This document shows positions 45,702 through 57,170 of a stretch of 64,000 bases of DNA, in pieces (the first letter of the stretch is position 1; each line of letters begins with the position of its first letter). A model generated the notes under the pieces. The model was given only the letters and a program-made list of their open reading frames with translations. It did not search any database and was not told the origin of the DNA. The stretch covers positions 4,169,064 through 4,233,063 of the forward strand of contig NZ_CP050192.1 of NCBI RefSeq assembly GCF_011694515.1, in the 5' to 3' direction. The translations under genes were made by a program, and so were the position numbers. The DNA is from Mycobacterium sp. DL592. GTDB lineage: Bacteria; Actinomycetota; Actinomycetes; Mycobacteriales; Mycobacteriaceae.

Positions 45702-46693
45702 CCGCTCCGAAAGTCAGCGGGGCACACCAGTTCGCGCCACTCCACCGCCCCGCGGTTGGAATAGTCTGTGGCAGAGCGCAACTGCTCCGTGCGCCCGCTG
45801 GCAGCTGCACGGACCGCCGCCAACCATGCCGCCGGGTCGTCCCAGTCGTCGACAGCACCGGGAAAGCCCTTCCCGAGGATAGAGGTAAGGAAGCCTGTGC
45901 TGCGACCTACGACGGGCACACCCGCCTCTAGCGCTCGCAGCGCGACACCGCTTTGAAAGTAGTACTTGTACGGAAGGAGTAACACCGCAGACCCTGCTAG
46001 TAGTTGCTGGAACTCTTCTTCGGTAACGAATCGGTTGACGACTGACCATCCCGGAAGATCTGGCCATCCGCGCCCGACAACCATCGGATTCCAGCCAGCC
46101 CGCGTCAGCACGGGGGCGATCGCTACCATGGCATCGAGATCACGAGCGGGTTTGTACTGGCCAAGGACGAGAACCGTCTCCGCAGACGTAGCCGGACCCG
46201 CGACCTTCGGGCGAGACATCGGATGGGGCAACATGTGAATCCGACGGGTATCAAAGTATTTCGCGGTCACAGCGCGGGCCTCTGGGCTCATGGTGACTAA
46301 GTGCGGCCAATTCGACCCGCTCAGCTTTGCGGAAAACATCGCAGCGCATGGCGATATGCCGTTCTGCCGGACTAGCGGTTCCGGATCGTGCATCGCGATG
46401 AAAGTCTCGTGTAATGGGTGGCGCCACATCGGCATCTCCAACCAGCCGAGCAGAGGCCATGTAACTATATTCGGCCCACCAGATCGAACGTGCAGACGAG
46501 CGTTTCGCACGTGCGCTCCGAGTGCAAGCGCCTTGCCGTAGGGATGTCTGCCAACCTCTCCATTTCGCGAGGCGAGCTCAATCGTGGAGAGACCTTGACC
46601 ACCTAGGCCTTCAATCAGCCGGCCAGTGAAATGGGCCAGAACGTTATGAAGTGGATTATAGATCCGCACGGAGCGGTCCGCCATGTAATTCAA
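45698..46693 (-). CDS. glycosyltransferase, GT-B type
   Basis: A 331-residue protein. The C-terminal domain has VLVLGQYKPARDLDAMVAIA, NPMVVGRGWPDLPGW, LLAGSAVLLLPYKYYFQSGVALRALEAGVPVVG and the donor loop SGVxxRALExGxPVVG, all typical of GT4/GT1-like enzymes. The N-terminal acceptor domain is short and atypical (RIYNPLHNVLAHFTGRL). Start is TTG 46693 with GGAGA upstream, or ATG 46684. Its stop overlaps the GT2 gene, so the two are translated together. Confidence 0.8.
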   Translation of the reverse strand: MNYMADRSVRIYNPLHNVLAHFTGRLIEGLGGQGLSTIELASRNGEVGRHPYGKALALGAHVRNARLHVRSGGPNIVTWPLLGWLEMPMWRHPLHETFIAMHDPEPLVRQNGISPCAAMFSAKLSGSNWPHLVTMSPEARAVTAKYFDTRRIHMLPHPMSRPKVAGPATSAETVLVLGQYKPARDLDAMVAIAPVLTRAGWNPMVVGRGWPDLPGWSVVNRFVTEEEFQQLLAGSAVLLLPYKYYFQSGVALRALEAGVPVVGRSTGFLTSILGKGFPGAVDDWDDPAAWLAAVRAAASGRTEQLRSATDYSNRGAVEWRELVCPADFRSG

Positions 46694-46927
46694 AGAGTCT
46701 CCGAAAGCATACGCACGCGCGTCCTCTCAACTTTCCGAGGTGGTCGACGTTTGGTCTCTTCAAACCATAGCAGTTAACTATTCGTGTCGTAGCCGCGCGA
46801 ATGGATGGCCGCATCGACAACCAAGGGACTGAACACGGTGATTGCGATGGGTGGATCTCGGTCGTTCAGGCTCATCGCATGCCCCGGACACCCACTTAAA
46901 CCTCAAGGTGTTGAACAGTGCGGGCCT

Positions 46928-48601
46928 CTAATTCGGAAAGATCTCCACGTCAGTAATACGGACCACCGAACCATCACCGCCTTCCGACAGAAAGCCAATT
47001 GCCGTCAATCCGCCCGGCGGAATAGGCGCGGCATTGTGACCGTCGGAAAGGATCAGTGACCCCGGCCGAAGACTCACCGACCGCCACAGCCCCGGATCCC
47101 ATCTCATCGGGTGGGTAACGCTCTCAGCTCTAGACCACTTGGTGTCGGCCGAATGCGCCTTAACCGTTCCATAGGCAGTGTCGGATGCCCACCAGGTGTC
47201 TCCTACCCTGACGAGTACTCGTTGAGGCGAAGCAGATGGCTTTTCTGAAAGCAACTTGAAACGAACACTCTTGATCTGTGAGCTCGACAGTCCAGTGAGC
47301 GGTACCCAGGCGGCGCCTAGAGCCTTGGAGGTCTTGCGAAGGAACGCCTTCGGTGAACCAGACGGTCGTGAGACGCGGTAGTCATCACCCCATGCCGCGG
47401 ACACATCGCTATTCAATGGCCCCGCAACGGCGGACCATCCAATTTCCGCTAATGGGTGCGCACCCACGGAGGTAACCTCGAAAGAATAAGTTGTTATGGG
47501 CTCGTTCGGTTTCAACGTACGGAGGCGGACCGCCATGATCTCCTCGGCCGTCAAGCATCGGTCGAATACCGCAACACCACCCAGCTTACCGGTCGTGAAA
47601 TGTACGCCTGGAAATTCAGGGGGCTCCCCTTTCACCGCTGCGCCAATGCTGAATCGCTTCATTTTCGGTGAGCTGTTAATGGGTTTATTCAGAACATATG
47701 GATTTCGATCGACCGTTGGGTGCAGTGTGTAACCCGGTTCACTCGGAGGTGGTTCCTTGACCGCTTTCCATACATCAGATAATCCATCTATGAAGGCGGT
47801 TATCTTCTTGCCGTCATAAGTAAACGCCTCCATGTGCCATTGCCCTTGGCCCACACCTGTGAAGCACTTCCTGGCGCTCGCGGCATAGTCGTGATTGGAA
47901 GCGAATCCTGGCGTTGGTCCGTCCTGCGCACCAATATGGGGGGTATAGTGTCCATGAGTCCATGTAATGTAACGGATTGCATCGAAGTAAGAGCCGTACT
48001 GCAAAGACTCTTCCGGGCCGCCTGTGCAATATGAGCCGGCCCGGAAGGCCATACCATTTATGTCTGAATCGTCATGATTGTCGGCAGTGTCGTTAATCCA
48101 CGTTAAGACGGTAACTTGGCCACCGTGTTTGGTGACGTCCAATGCCCCGATCTCGCCATCCTTCACATAAACAGTTTCTCCATCGAGCACTAGCGAGGGA
48201 CCAAATGGACCGGGGTCAGTCGAGCTTTTGACAACAACCTTCGACCCACGCGCGGTTAAGATCAGCGGTGCGACTCCGAGACTGGAGGTGACCGTGTTCC
48301 CACCTTCTGGATCACCCTGGAAATCCCACATCGCAACAAGACCCGCCGGCCACGGGATATCGGCGGCATTCACCGCAGATATGGCCTCGGGGGTATCGCT
48401 CTGCTGCGCCCCCGTCGGCTCAGTGCTGGTATCTGGAGCTGATGAATCTTGCGTGGCCTGCTGGCAACTACTTAGGACCAACGCGCCCGAAGCGCCAACG
48501 CCGAGAAGCCCTAGGCGGCGGAAAACCTCACGGCGCGAGAACAATCCGCCAGATTCGATGTCACTGAATACCAGACGGGGGTTGTTCTCCGAGGAGCTCA
48601 T
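46928..48601 (-). CDS. Tat-exported lipoprotein with LamG/concanavalin-like fold, copy 2
   Basis: A 557-residue paralogue of the protein at 43052. The twin-arginine sequence FSRREVFRRLGLLG is followed by a hydrophobic stretch and lipobox LVLSSC. A Ser/Thr/Pro-rich linker (about 50-85) then leads to the same jelly-roll blocks (LVAMWDFQGDPEGG, FGPSLVLDGETVYVKDG, YTPHIGAQDGP, LGGVAVFDRCLTAEEIMAVRLR). The ATG at 48601 is used; a longer frame to 48826 has no signal-like extension or ribosome site. Two such lipoproteins flanking two glycosyltransferases suggest a role at the surface, perhaps glycan binding or remodelling. Confidence 0.8.
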   Translation of the reverse strand: MSSSENNPRLVFSDIESGGLFSRREVFRRLGLLGVGASGALVLSSCQQATQDSSAPDTSTEPTGAQQSDTPEAISAVNAADIPWPAGLVAMWDFQGDPEGGNTVTSSLGVAPLILTARGSKVVVKSSTDPGPFGPSLVLDGETVYVKDGEIGALDVTKHGGQVTVLTWINDTADNHDDSDINGMAFRAGSYCTGGPEESLQYGSYFDAIRYITWTHGHYTPHIGAQDGPTPGFASNHDYAASARKCFTGVGQGQWHMEAFTYDGKKITAFIDGLSDVWKAVKEPPPSEPGYTLHPTVDRNPYVLNKPINSSPKMKRFSIGAAVKGEPPEFPGVHFTTGKLGGVAVFDRCLTAEEIMAVRLRTLKPNEPITTYSFEVTSVGAHPLAEIGWSAVAGPLNSDVSAAWGDDYRVSRPSGSPKAFLRKTSKALGAAWVPLTGLSSSQIKSVRFKLLSEKPSASPQRVLVRVGDTWWASDTAYGTVKAHSADTKWSRAESVTHPMRWDPGLWRSVSLRPGSLILSDGHNAAPIPPGGLTAIGFLSEGGDGSVVRITDVEIFPN

Positions 48602-48889
48602 TCGACGGAGAATACTGCGTGGGGGGTCCGCCCGCCGCATATGCAGGGTCGTGTGTCCGCCGAGTTGCGCCGTGTCACACGTCAAAGTCGGATCGGCCCA
48701 CAGAGCTGCTGCATGCCCACCACACCGCCGCGGGGCCACCTTCGGACCAGTTAATTCGTGCGTATCGAACGAAACTCTCGTACTCTCACACCGCTGGGCA
48801 CCCTCGGCATGTCGCAGTGCGAACATTCAGCTTCGCGAAGACGCCGGGATTCCAGCCGAATGCTGGCTACATCTGAGTTGGGGGCGCCG

Positions 48890-50101
48890 ATGAAAGTGCT
48901 GCTACTGACACCGTATTCGCCTCTGACTCAACATGACCACGCAGCGAACGATCTGATGCGGCCCCTCGTCAATGCACTGGCAGGCTTTTCGGAGGTTCAT
49001 GTATATGCGCCCGGTCAGCGTAACGGCACACTAGACCAGTGGAAGGTTGACGGTGTCACCTACCACGCAGGCTCGGCTGTGCGCAGAACACAGTTGGACC
49101 GTATCTCGCCTTATCCATACGCGGGCCGCGGATCATGGTCTCGACAATCCACGCGGGAAGCTCTAGCTGTTGCACGGACATTGCGCCCCGACATTCTGCA
49201 CGCAGAGTACAACCAGACCGCGGAGGCACTTCTGCGCTGTGACAAACACGTGCGTCACACATTGATGCGCACCAGCATCACGCTTCACGACTTGTCGTGG
49301 GGAACGGCTGAAAGGTCACTCCTGAGCCACAACATGATCCGCAAGTGGATGCAAGAGATCGAGCGTGTGAAGATGCGGCGCACAAGAAGCGCCATCTTGA
49401 CCAATGTGGACGCCGCACTCGTGTATTCGAAACGCGACAAGGAGAAGCTCTCCGACGCTGCCGGAATCGTCGAAGTCGTCCCCGTCGGAGTAGAACCGCC
49501 TCGCACGAGATGGATTGGAGATCGGCCCCACACCGCCGTTTTCGGCGGGGCGATGTGGCGCGCAGAAAATGAGGTCGCTGCTGTCTTTCTCGCACGGGAG
49601 GTCATGCCGCTCGTGCGTCAAGTGCTACCCACTGCTGAACTGCGAGTATTCGGAGCAAGACCGACTGCTTTGGTTCGTGCGCTCGACGGTGCGAATGGTG
49701 TCACCGTCGTTGGGCAAGTCGATGATTATGATGACGAGTTTCTCCACGCGGCGGTGAGTCTTGCGCCGTCCATGGTCGACGCGGGCGTATTCCTGAAGGC
49801 GATTCGGCCGATGGCCATGGGCTGTCCGGTCATTCTGAACTCCGCAAGCGCCAGCCCCATCGCGGGCCTTGTTCCAGGCTTGCACGCACTTGTTGGTGAC
49901 GGTGCGCAAAGCATTGCGAACCACATTGTTACGACAATGCAGAACACTGAGCAGGCGAGACAGCTGGGTGGAGCGGCAATGGACCTCGCGCGCGAGCACT
50001 ACAGTTGGGAGCGCACTGCTAACGCTTACATGGAAGTGTTCAGGCGAATGCTCCAGGGCCAAAGCCCGTTCCGAGGGGCGGACTCACGACCGGCAACGTA
50101 G
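48890..50101 (+). CDS. glycosyltransferase family 4
   Basis: A 403-residue GT4 enzyme. N-terminal KVLLLTPYSPLTQHDHAANDL, middle LHAEYNQTAEALL, and a C-terminal donor domain with HTAVFGGAMWRAENEVAAVFL, TVVGQVDDYDDEFLHAAVSLAPSMVDAGVFLKAIRPMAMGCPVILN, which carries the family E/K-R donor-site pattern in altered form (DAGVFLKAI in place of EGxGxxxxEA). The ATG at 48890 has GGGGG at 48880-48884; an upstream in-frame start at 48758 is rejected. A 28-bp palindrome lies 40 bases after its stop. Confidence 0.85.
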   Translation: MKVLLLTPYSPLTQHDHAANDLMRPLVNALAGFSEVHVYAPGQRNGTLDQWKVDGVTYHAGSAVRRTQLDRISPYPYAGRGSWSRQSTREALAVARTLRPDILHAEYNQTAEALLRCDKHVRHTLMRTSITLHDLSWGTAERSLLSHNMIRKWMQEIERVKMRRTRSAILTNVDAALVYSKRDKEKLSDAAGIVEVVPVGVEPPRTRWIGDRPHTAVFGGAMWRAENEVAAVFLAREVMPLVRQVLPTAELRVFGARPTALVRALDGANGVTVVGQVDDYDDEFLHAAVSLAPSMVDAGVFLKAIRPMAMGCPVILNSASASPIAGLVPGLHALVGDGAQSIANHIVTTMQNTEQARQLGGAAMDLAREHYSWERTANAYMEVFRRMLQGQSPFRGADSRPAT

Positions 50102-50140
50102 CGGATCCACGCCGGCACTTAGGAGCCATGCAATCTAGTC

Positions 50141-50168
50141 GCATATCCTGTTGCGCAACAGGATATGC
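50141..50168. promoter_or_regulatory. perfect 28-bp palindrome between two genes
   Basis: Half-site GCATATCCTGTTGC is followed at once by its exact reverse complement, with no loop. It begins 40 bases after the glycosyltransferase stop (50101) and ends 49 bases before the beta-helix start (50217). It could be a tight operator for a dimeric regulator or, as RNA, a long hairpin acting as terminator. Its AT content is above the surroundings. Confidence 0.6.
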
Positions 50169-50216
50169 CCGCAGATGAATCAACAGATCGACTAGTCAGT
50201 GGCACAGGGGAACGCC

Positions 50217-51575
50217 GTGGATTCTCACTTCTCACGCAGGAGGCTGTTCCACGCTGCCGCACAGGTAGCGACCGCCGGTGTGCTGCTGCCTGGAACTGGT
50301 GAGCCGACCGTGGCATCGGCGGCGCTACCAGCACCGTCGACCCATTACGTCTCCAACGCGGGCAACGACAGCGCCGACGGGCTCACCCCCGCCAGTGCTT
50401 GGGCAACCATACAGAAGGTCAACGCAGCCCTGCCGGGCGGACGGTCGACAGTTCTGTTCCGCCGCGGCGATACCTTCTATGGCGAGTTGACGCCCCCGTT
50501 TGGGTGCGAGGTCGGCGCATACGGCTCCGGAGTCAGACCCGTGCTGACGATGTTCAAGGTGCTGAACCGTCCCGACGGGTGGGTGCAGCACAGCGAGGGC
50601 ATCTGGACGATCGACCTGGGCTCGCCCGACACCCACGGCGGATACAACGCGCTCAACGACGCCAACATCGGTTTTCTCATGGTCGATGGCACCGCGGTTC
50701 CGACCATGAAAGCCGATCCCGCTCAACTGACTTCACCGTGGGACTTCTGCACCGATATCGCTGGGCATCTCCTCTACGTCAAGTCGTCTGCCAACCCGAC
50801 CACGCTGGCCCGCGACATCCGCGCGGCACCGAACGGCACCAGCGCGACAGGGCAGGTGATCAACTGCATCAATGGGTCGCTCGACATCCACGACCTACAC
50901 ATCACCGGCTCCGGCGGATGCGGGATCGCCGGAGAGGCGACAGACGTGCATGTGCACGACTGCCAGATCGACTACATCGGCGGCTCCATCCTCCAGAACG
51001 GAGCCAATCCTCGCTACGGCAACGCAATCCAGAACTGGGCCAACAGCCAGCGCTGGCTAATTGAGGGCAACGAGATCACGCAGGTGTACGACGCCGCCTG
51101 GACCGCACAGGGGCGGGACGTCGCCGACGGTCCAGTGCTATGGCGCGATCTGACTGTACGTAACAACCACATTCACGATTGCGGCCAGACGTTCGAACTG
51201 TGGTCCGAGAGCAACAACGCCGCCTCTCCCGGCTTCGGCAACATCAGCATTGCGGGAAATCTTTGCCAGCGTGGTGGCTATGGGATCTTCTCTGACGTTC
51301 GGCCGGATCAAGGCGTGCGTACGCATTTGCTCACATATCGGCTGCAAACGCCCGTTGATGTGGTGATCCAGAACAATACTTTCGAGGATGCGTACAGCGC
51401 GTACAGTTACCACTCCTCAGACGTGCCTACCGGCTACATCACCCGCAATAACACCATCCGGCTGAAACCGGGAACCAAGATGGAATTCCAGCGGCCGGAG
51501 ACGGTCGAGGAAGCCCAAAGCTGGCAAAGGGCCACCGGGCAGGAAAGCGGTTCGAAGATCTCAATCCTGCAGTGA
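50217..51575 (+). CDS. Tat-exported right-handed parallel beta-helix protein
   Basis: A 452-residue protein. The N-terminus SHFSRRRLFHAAAQVA is a twin-arginine signal with a cleavage site near VASAALPAP; there is no lipobox. The mature part starts HYVSNAGNDSADGLTPASAWAT, the usual opening of pectate-lyase-like beta-helix proteins in glycan clusters, and has repeats of the form VxIxNNxFxxxYxAYxYHS and LTVRNNHIHDCGQTFELWSE. Such proteins are lyases, epimerases or glycan-binding proteins. GTG at 50217 has GGGG six bases upstream; an earlier GTG at 50199 is possible. Substrate unknown. Confidence 0.82.
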   Translation: MDSHFSRRRLFHAAAQVATAGVLLPGTGEPTVASAALPAPSTHYVSNAGNDSADGLTPASAWATIQKVNAALPGGRSTVLFRRGDTFYGELTPPFGCEVGAYGSGVRPVLTMFKVLNRPDGWVQHSEGIWTIDLGSPDTHGGYNALNDANIGFLMVDGTAVPTMKADPAQLTSPWDFCTDIAGHLLYVKSSANPTTLARDIRAAPNGTSATGQVINCINGSLDIHDLHITGSGGCGIAGEATDVHVHDCQIDYIGGSILQNGANPRYGNAIQNWANSQRWLIEGNEITQVYDAAWTAQGRDVADGPVLWRDLTVRNNHIHDCGQTFELWSESNNAASPGFGNISIAGNLCQRGGYGIFSDVRPDQGVRTHLLTYRLQTPVDVVIQNNTFEDAYSAYSYHSSDVPTGYITRNNTIRLKPGTKMEFQRPETVEEAQSWQRATGQESGSKISILQ

Positions 51576-51671
51576 GCCAACGGGTCTACGACTAGCGCAA
51601 ATCCTGCCGCCAATATATAACTTCTTGCTGTCGAAACTATTCCGGTTGTCGCTCACAGTGAGGGAAATATA

Positions 51672-52772
51672 TTGCCGTCTGTCGCGCTGATCGGAACGCG
51701 GGGATATCCGAGCTATTACGGTGGCTTCGAGACAGCAACCCGGAAACTCGCCCCCTACCTCGTGGAGGAAGGTTGGGATGTCACCGTATACGGTCGGCAT
51801 AACGCATCAAGGCTCGACGACCCCGAGAGAGATCCGCGCGTACAGACGCGGGTGACGCGGGGCCTGGAGACCAAGAGTCTGAGTACCCTTTCCTACGGAC
51901 TCACATCGACATTCGACGCCGCGGTGCGACGTCCTGACGTAGCACTGGTCATGAACGTCGCCAACGGATACTTCCTCCCGTTGTTAAAGGCGCGCAACAT
52001 TCCCTCGCTGGTCAATGTCGACGGTATCGAGTGGGATCGCGACAAGTGGAACGCACTGGCCAAACGCGTCTTCTATCAGGGGGCCCGATGCACGGCACGC
52101 TGGAGTGACGGTCTGATCTTCGACGCGAAGGCTATCGAGTCCTACTGGCAACAGAAGTTCAGGGCCACAGGAACTTTCATCCCATATGGAGGGACCGTTC
52201 CGCCGCCACTGCCGGTGCCCGACGGTTTGGTGCACCGGGGTTACGTGCTGATCGTTGCCCGTTTCGTGCCGGAGAACAGCGTCCCTCAGTTCTTTGAAGC
52301 GGTGTGTACGATCGCCGCCAAGCATCAGGTGGTCATCGTGGGGACGACCGGATACGGCGGGGAGTTGGACGACGCAGCGCGGCAGTTGGCCACCGACTGG
52401 CCGACGGTGACCTGGCTGGGCCACGTCTCCAACGACAAGTTGCTGCTCGCCCTCTGGCAGCACGCCGGCGTGTACTTTCACGGCCACAGCGTCGGTGGTA
52501 CGAATCCGGCACTGGTTCAAGCCATGGCAGCAGGCGCCCCAACGCTGGCCAGAGATACCGTGTACAACCGGGAGGTACTGGGATCGGCCGGACGATTCGT
52601 GCCAGGCGAGTCGCAGGCCATCGCCCGGGCCGTACTGGACATGATGGACGACCGCGCGGGACTCGACCAGGCAAGCCGGGCCAACCAGACGCGCGCCGAG
52701 GACGACTACTCCTGGAAACAGGTATGTACGGAGTACGAGCAGGCGTTACGCGCGTTGCTCACATCGACCTAG
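51672..52772 (+). CDS. glycosyltransferase family 4 with DUF1972 N-terminal domain (rhamnosyltransferase-like)
   Basis: A 366-residue enzyme. The N-terminus ALIGTRGYPSYYGGFETATRKL is the DUF1972 signature. The GT4 part has YVLIVARFVPENSVPQFFEAV, VIVGTTGYGG, TWLGHVSNDKLLLALWQHAG and HGHSVGGTNPALVQAMAAG, with the donor-site pattern of this group. Such proteins are often annotated as rhamnosyltransferases that follow the initiating sugar. The neighbour rmlB supports a 6-deoxyhexose donor. The TTG at 51672 has GAGGGA upstream. Confidence 0.88.
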   Translation: MPSVALIGTRGYPSYYGGFETATRKLAPYLVEEGWDVTVYGRHNASRLDDPERDPRVQTRVTRGLETKSLSTLSYGLTSTFDAAVRRPDVALVMNVANGYFLPLLKARNIPSLVNVDGIEWDRDKWNALAKRVFYQGARCTARWSDGLIFDAKAIESYWQQKFRATGTFIPYGGTVPPPLPVPDGLVHRGYVLIVARFVPENSVPQFFEAVCTIAAKHQVVIVGTTGYGGELDDAARQLATDWPTVTWLGHVSNDKLLLALWQHAGVYFHGHSVGGTNPALVQAMAAGAPTLARDTVYNREVLGSAGRFVPGESQAIARAVLDMMDDRAGLDQASRANQTRAEDDYSWKQVCTEYEQALRALLTST

Positions 52773-52858
52773 AGCCTCATCGGTCCAGTTCTGGGCCACG
52801 ACGTTCGCCGTTTCGGGTTTAACTGCGGTACAAAGCTTTTCCCTGCTGAGGGTGACGG

Positions 52859-54765
<1,907 letters not shown>

Positions 54766-56268
54766 TTGTTGACAGCTGCAGGCGAAAGCAATGAGCTACA
54801 GGTTGCGGCCCACACCGATACAGCGCTGACCAACAGATTCGCCTCGTGGCAGTACGGCTATGCGCGGCGCCTCGTCGCCATCGACTTCGTCGGAGTCGTT
54901 GCCGCGGTTGGGCTTGCCCACTGGATTCGATTCGGCAACATGCCCGTGGTACCCCGAACTCCGCAGGGCCCCAGCTACACAACGGTCTCGCTGACGATTG
55001 CCGTCATATGGTTGGCCGCGCTATACGCTGCCCGATCCCGCTCGGTGCGAATCATCGGCGCGGGCGCAGAAGAGTACCGCCGTGTCTGGGTGGCGACCCT
55101 GTCGGTGTTCGGTGGCGTTGCGATTGTCTCGATGCTGTTCAAACTCGAGATCGCCAGGGGCTATCTCCTTGTGGCCCTTCCGGCGGGAATCGTCATTCTT
55201 GCCCTGATGCGCTGGTCGGTCCGACGCTCGATGATCAGAGCCCGAATGAAGCACGGCCGGTACATCACTCGCGTACTGGCGGTCGGCAGCGTTCCCGCCG
55301 TTCGTGATCTGACTCAATCCCTCGCCCGCGAGCAGTGGTCGGAATACCAGGTCGTCGGCGCGTGTATACCCGGCCCCAACATCCACACCCACGTCGACGT
55401 ACCCGGCGTCAGGAAAGTCCCGACATTCGGTGACGAATCCAACGTGGTGGAAGCCGTCCTGGCCACCGGCTGCCAAGCCGTAGCGGTCACAGCGACCGAG
55501 CGCCTCCACAGCCGCGCGATCAGAGATCTGTCATGGGAACTCGAGAAGCTCGACGTCGACCTACTCGTCGCGCCCGGTGTCGCCGATATCGCAGGACCGC
55601 GACTTCAGATGCGACCGGTGTCGGGACTCCCGCTGATCCACGTCGAGAAGCCACAGTACGACGGCGCCAAGCGCTTTCAGAAGCGAGTCTTCGACGTCGC
55701 GTTCTCGTCCGCAGTCCTGCTGTGCGGCTTCCCGTTCCTCGTCCTCGTCGCACTCGCCATCAAGCTGACGAGTGCAGGACCCATCTTGTACCGATCGAGC
55801 CGTATCGGCTTGGACGGCAAGCCATTCGTCATGCTCAAGTTCCGGACGATGATCGATGGCGCTGATCGCATGGTCGACAGATTGGCGCGCCACAACGACT
55901 TCCAGGGTGGGGTGCTGTTCAAGCTCCACGACGACCCTCGAGTCACCCCCGTCGGCCGGTACTTGCGCAAGTACAGCATCGACGAACTGCCACAGTTCAT
56001 CAACGTCCTCAAGCGCGAGATGAGCGTTGTCGGACCGCGCCCCCCACTGGCCAAAGAGGTCAACTCCTACGACGACTACGCGATGCGCCGTCTGCTCGTA
56101 CGGCCCGGCATCACGGGCCTGTGGCAGGTCAGCGGCCGCTCCGACCTGTCGTGGGAGGACACCGTCCGGCTCGACCTGTTCTACGTCGAAAACTGGTCCA
56201 TGGTCGCCGATTTGCTGATCGCTCTGAAAACGATGAAGGCCGTCTTCTCACATTCAGGGGCGTACTGA
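54766..56268 (+). CDS. polyprenyl-phosphate sugar-1-phosphate transferase, copy 2
   Basis: A 500-residue WcaJ/WbaP-type initiating enzyme. It has four or five N-terminal membrane segments (about 35-155), a Rossmann-like middle domain (ITRVLAVGSVPAVRDL, GCQAVAVTATERLHSRAIRDL), a membrane segment (near 310-335) and the sugar-transferase domain with ILYRSSRIGLDGKPFVMLKFRTM, RKYSIDELPQFINVLKREMS, VVGPRPPL, RPGITGLWQVSGRSDLSW. TTG start at 54766 (or 54769), with GGGGG at 54759-54763. It is the last gene of the glycan locus and meets rplA head-on. It differs enough from copy 1 (29915) to use a different sugar. Confidence 0.93.
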   Translation: MLTAAGESNELQVAAHTDTALTNRFASWQYGYARRLVAIDFVGVVAAVGLAHWIRFGNMPVVPRTPQGPSYTTVSLTIAVIWLAALYAARSRSVRIIGAGAEEYRRVWVATLSVFGGVAIVSMLFKLEIARGYLLVALPAGIVILALMRWSVRRSMIRARMKHGRYITRVLAVGSVPAVRDLTQSLAREQWSEYQVVGACIPGPNIHTHVDVPGVRKVPTFGDESNVVEAVLATGCQAVAVTATERLHSRAIRDLSWELEKLDVDLLVAPGVADIAGPRLQMRPVSGLPLIHVEKPQYDGAKRFQKRVFDVAFSSAVLLCGFPFLVLVALAIKLTSAGPILYRSSRIGLDGKPFVMLKFRTMIDGADRMVDRLARHNDFQGGVLFKLHDDPRVTPVGRYLRKYSIDELPQFINVLKREMSVVGPRPPLAKEVNSYDDYAMRRLLVRPGITGLWQVSGRSDLSWEDTVRLDLFYVENWSMVADLLIALKTMKAVFSHSGAY

Positions 56269-56280
56269 GCCCTCAAACGG

Positions 56281-56314
56281 CGAATGGCCACCTGCTGCAG
56301 CAGGTGGCCATTCG
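56281..56314. terminator. 34-bp perfect palindrome, bidirectional terminator
   Basis: A 17-base half-site beginning CGAATGGCCACCTGC is followed by its exact reverse complement. It sits in the 57-base gap between the ends of the sugar-transferase gene (+, ends 56268) and rplA (-, ends 56326). A strong hairpin without a T-run is typical of mycobacterial intrinsic terminators and would stop both transcripts. It marks the right border of the inserted locus. Confidence 0.75.
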
Positions 56315-56325
56315 AACGAAATGCG

Positions 56326-57036
56326 TTACGCCTCTTCGGTGAAGTTGCGTGTGACGGCCGGGTCGACCGGGATGCCCGGGCCCGTGGTCGTCGACACGGT
56401 GATCTTCTTCAGGTAGCGGCCCTTCGACGAGGACGGCTTGGCCCGCAGCACCTCGTCGAGCGCGGCGCCGTAGTTCTCGACGAGCTTCTTCTCGTCGAAC
56501 GAAGCCTTGCCGATCACGAAGTGCAGGTTGGCCTGCTTGTCGACGCGGAAATTGATCTTGCCGCCCTTGATGTCGGCCACAGCCTTGGCCACATCCGGGG
56601 TGACGGTGCCGGTCTTGGGGTTGGGCATCAGACCGCGCGGGCCGAGCACACGGGCGATGCGGCCCACCTTGGCCATCTGGTCGGGCGTGGCGATCGCGGC
56701 GTCGAAGTCGAGGAAGCCACCCTGGATCTTCTCGATCAGGTCGTCGCTGCCGACGACGTCGGCGCCGGCGGCGATGGCGGCTTCGGCCTTCTCACCCACC
56801 GCGAACACGGCGACGCGGGCGGTCTTGCCGGTGCCGTTGGGCAGGTTGACGGTGCCACGGACCATCTGGTCGGCCTTGCGCGGGTCGACGCCCAGCCGGA
56901 TCGCTACCTCTACGGTCGCATCCTGCTTCTTCGACGACGTTTCCTTGGCGAGCTTGGCGGCCTCGAGCGGGGTGTAGAGCTTGCTCTTGTCCACCTTCTC
57001 GGCGGCTTCGCGGTATGCCTTGCTTGTCTTGCTCAT
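56326..57036 (-). CDS. rplA: 50S ribosomal protein L1
   Basis: A 236-residue L1 protein, full length. Typical blocks are [61 protein letters not shown] and [20 protein letters not shown]. It binds 23S rRNA at the L1 stalk and in many bacteria represses its own operon. The order secE-nusG-rplK-rplA is standard. A hairpin in the rplK-rplA gap (57123-57140) may be a regulatory or stability element. Confidence 0.98.
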   Translation of the reverse strand: MSKTSKAYREAAEKVDKSKLYTPLEAAKLAKETSSKKQDATVEVAIRLGVDPRKADQMVRGTVNLPNGTGKTARVAVFAVGEKAEAAIAAGADVVGSDDLIEKIQGGFLDFDAAIATPDQMAKVGRIARVLGPRGLMPNPKTGTVTPDVAKAVADIKGGKINFRVDKQANLHFVIGKASFDEKKLVENYGAALDEVLRAKPSSSKGRYLKKITVSTTTGPGIPVDPAVTRNFTEEA

Positions 57037-57122
57037 TGGTATCTCCTGAATTCAGAGGTTGTGGTTGCGAGCCGAAGCGGGCTCTCCCACGTCTAACTTT
57101 TCGTCGAGTGAGAAGTGACGCT

Positions 57123-57140
57123 GTTGGTTACTCGACCAAC
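57123..57140 (-). promoter_or_regulatory. hairpin in the rplK-rplA spacer
   Basis: GTTGGT and ACCAAC form a 6-bp stem with a 6-base loop in the 134-base gap between rplK and rplA. It could be a target for autogenous control by L1, as in other bacteria, or a weak attenuator. Position is the only support. Confidence 0.3.
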
Positions 57141-57170
57141 CTGTGCGTCAGCGCTCAATCAACAGTGAAA

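Noticed and set aside
56284..57096. 270-codon plus-strand frame opposite rplA
   Set aside because: Antisense of a ribosomal protein gene; composition reflects the mirrored codons.
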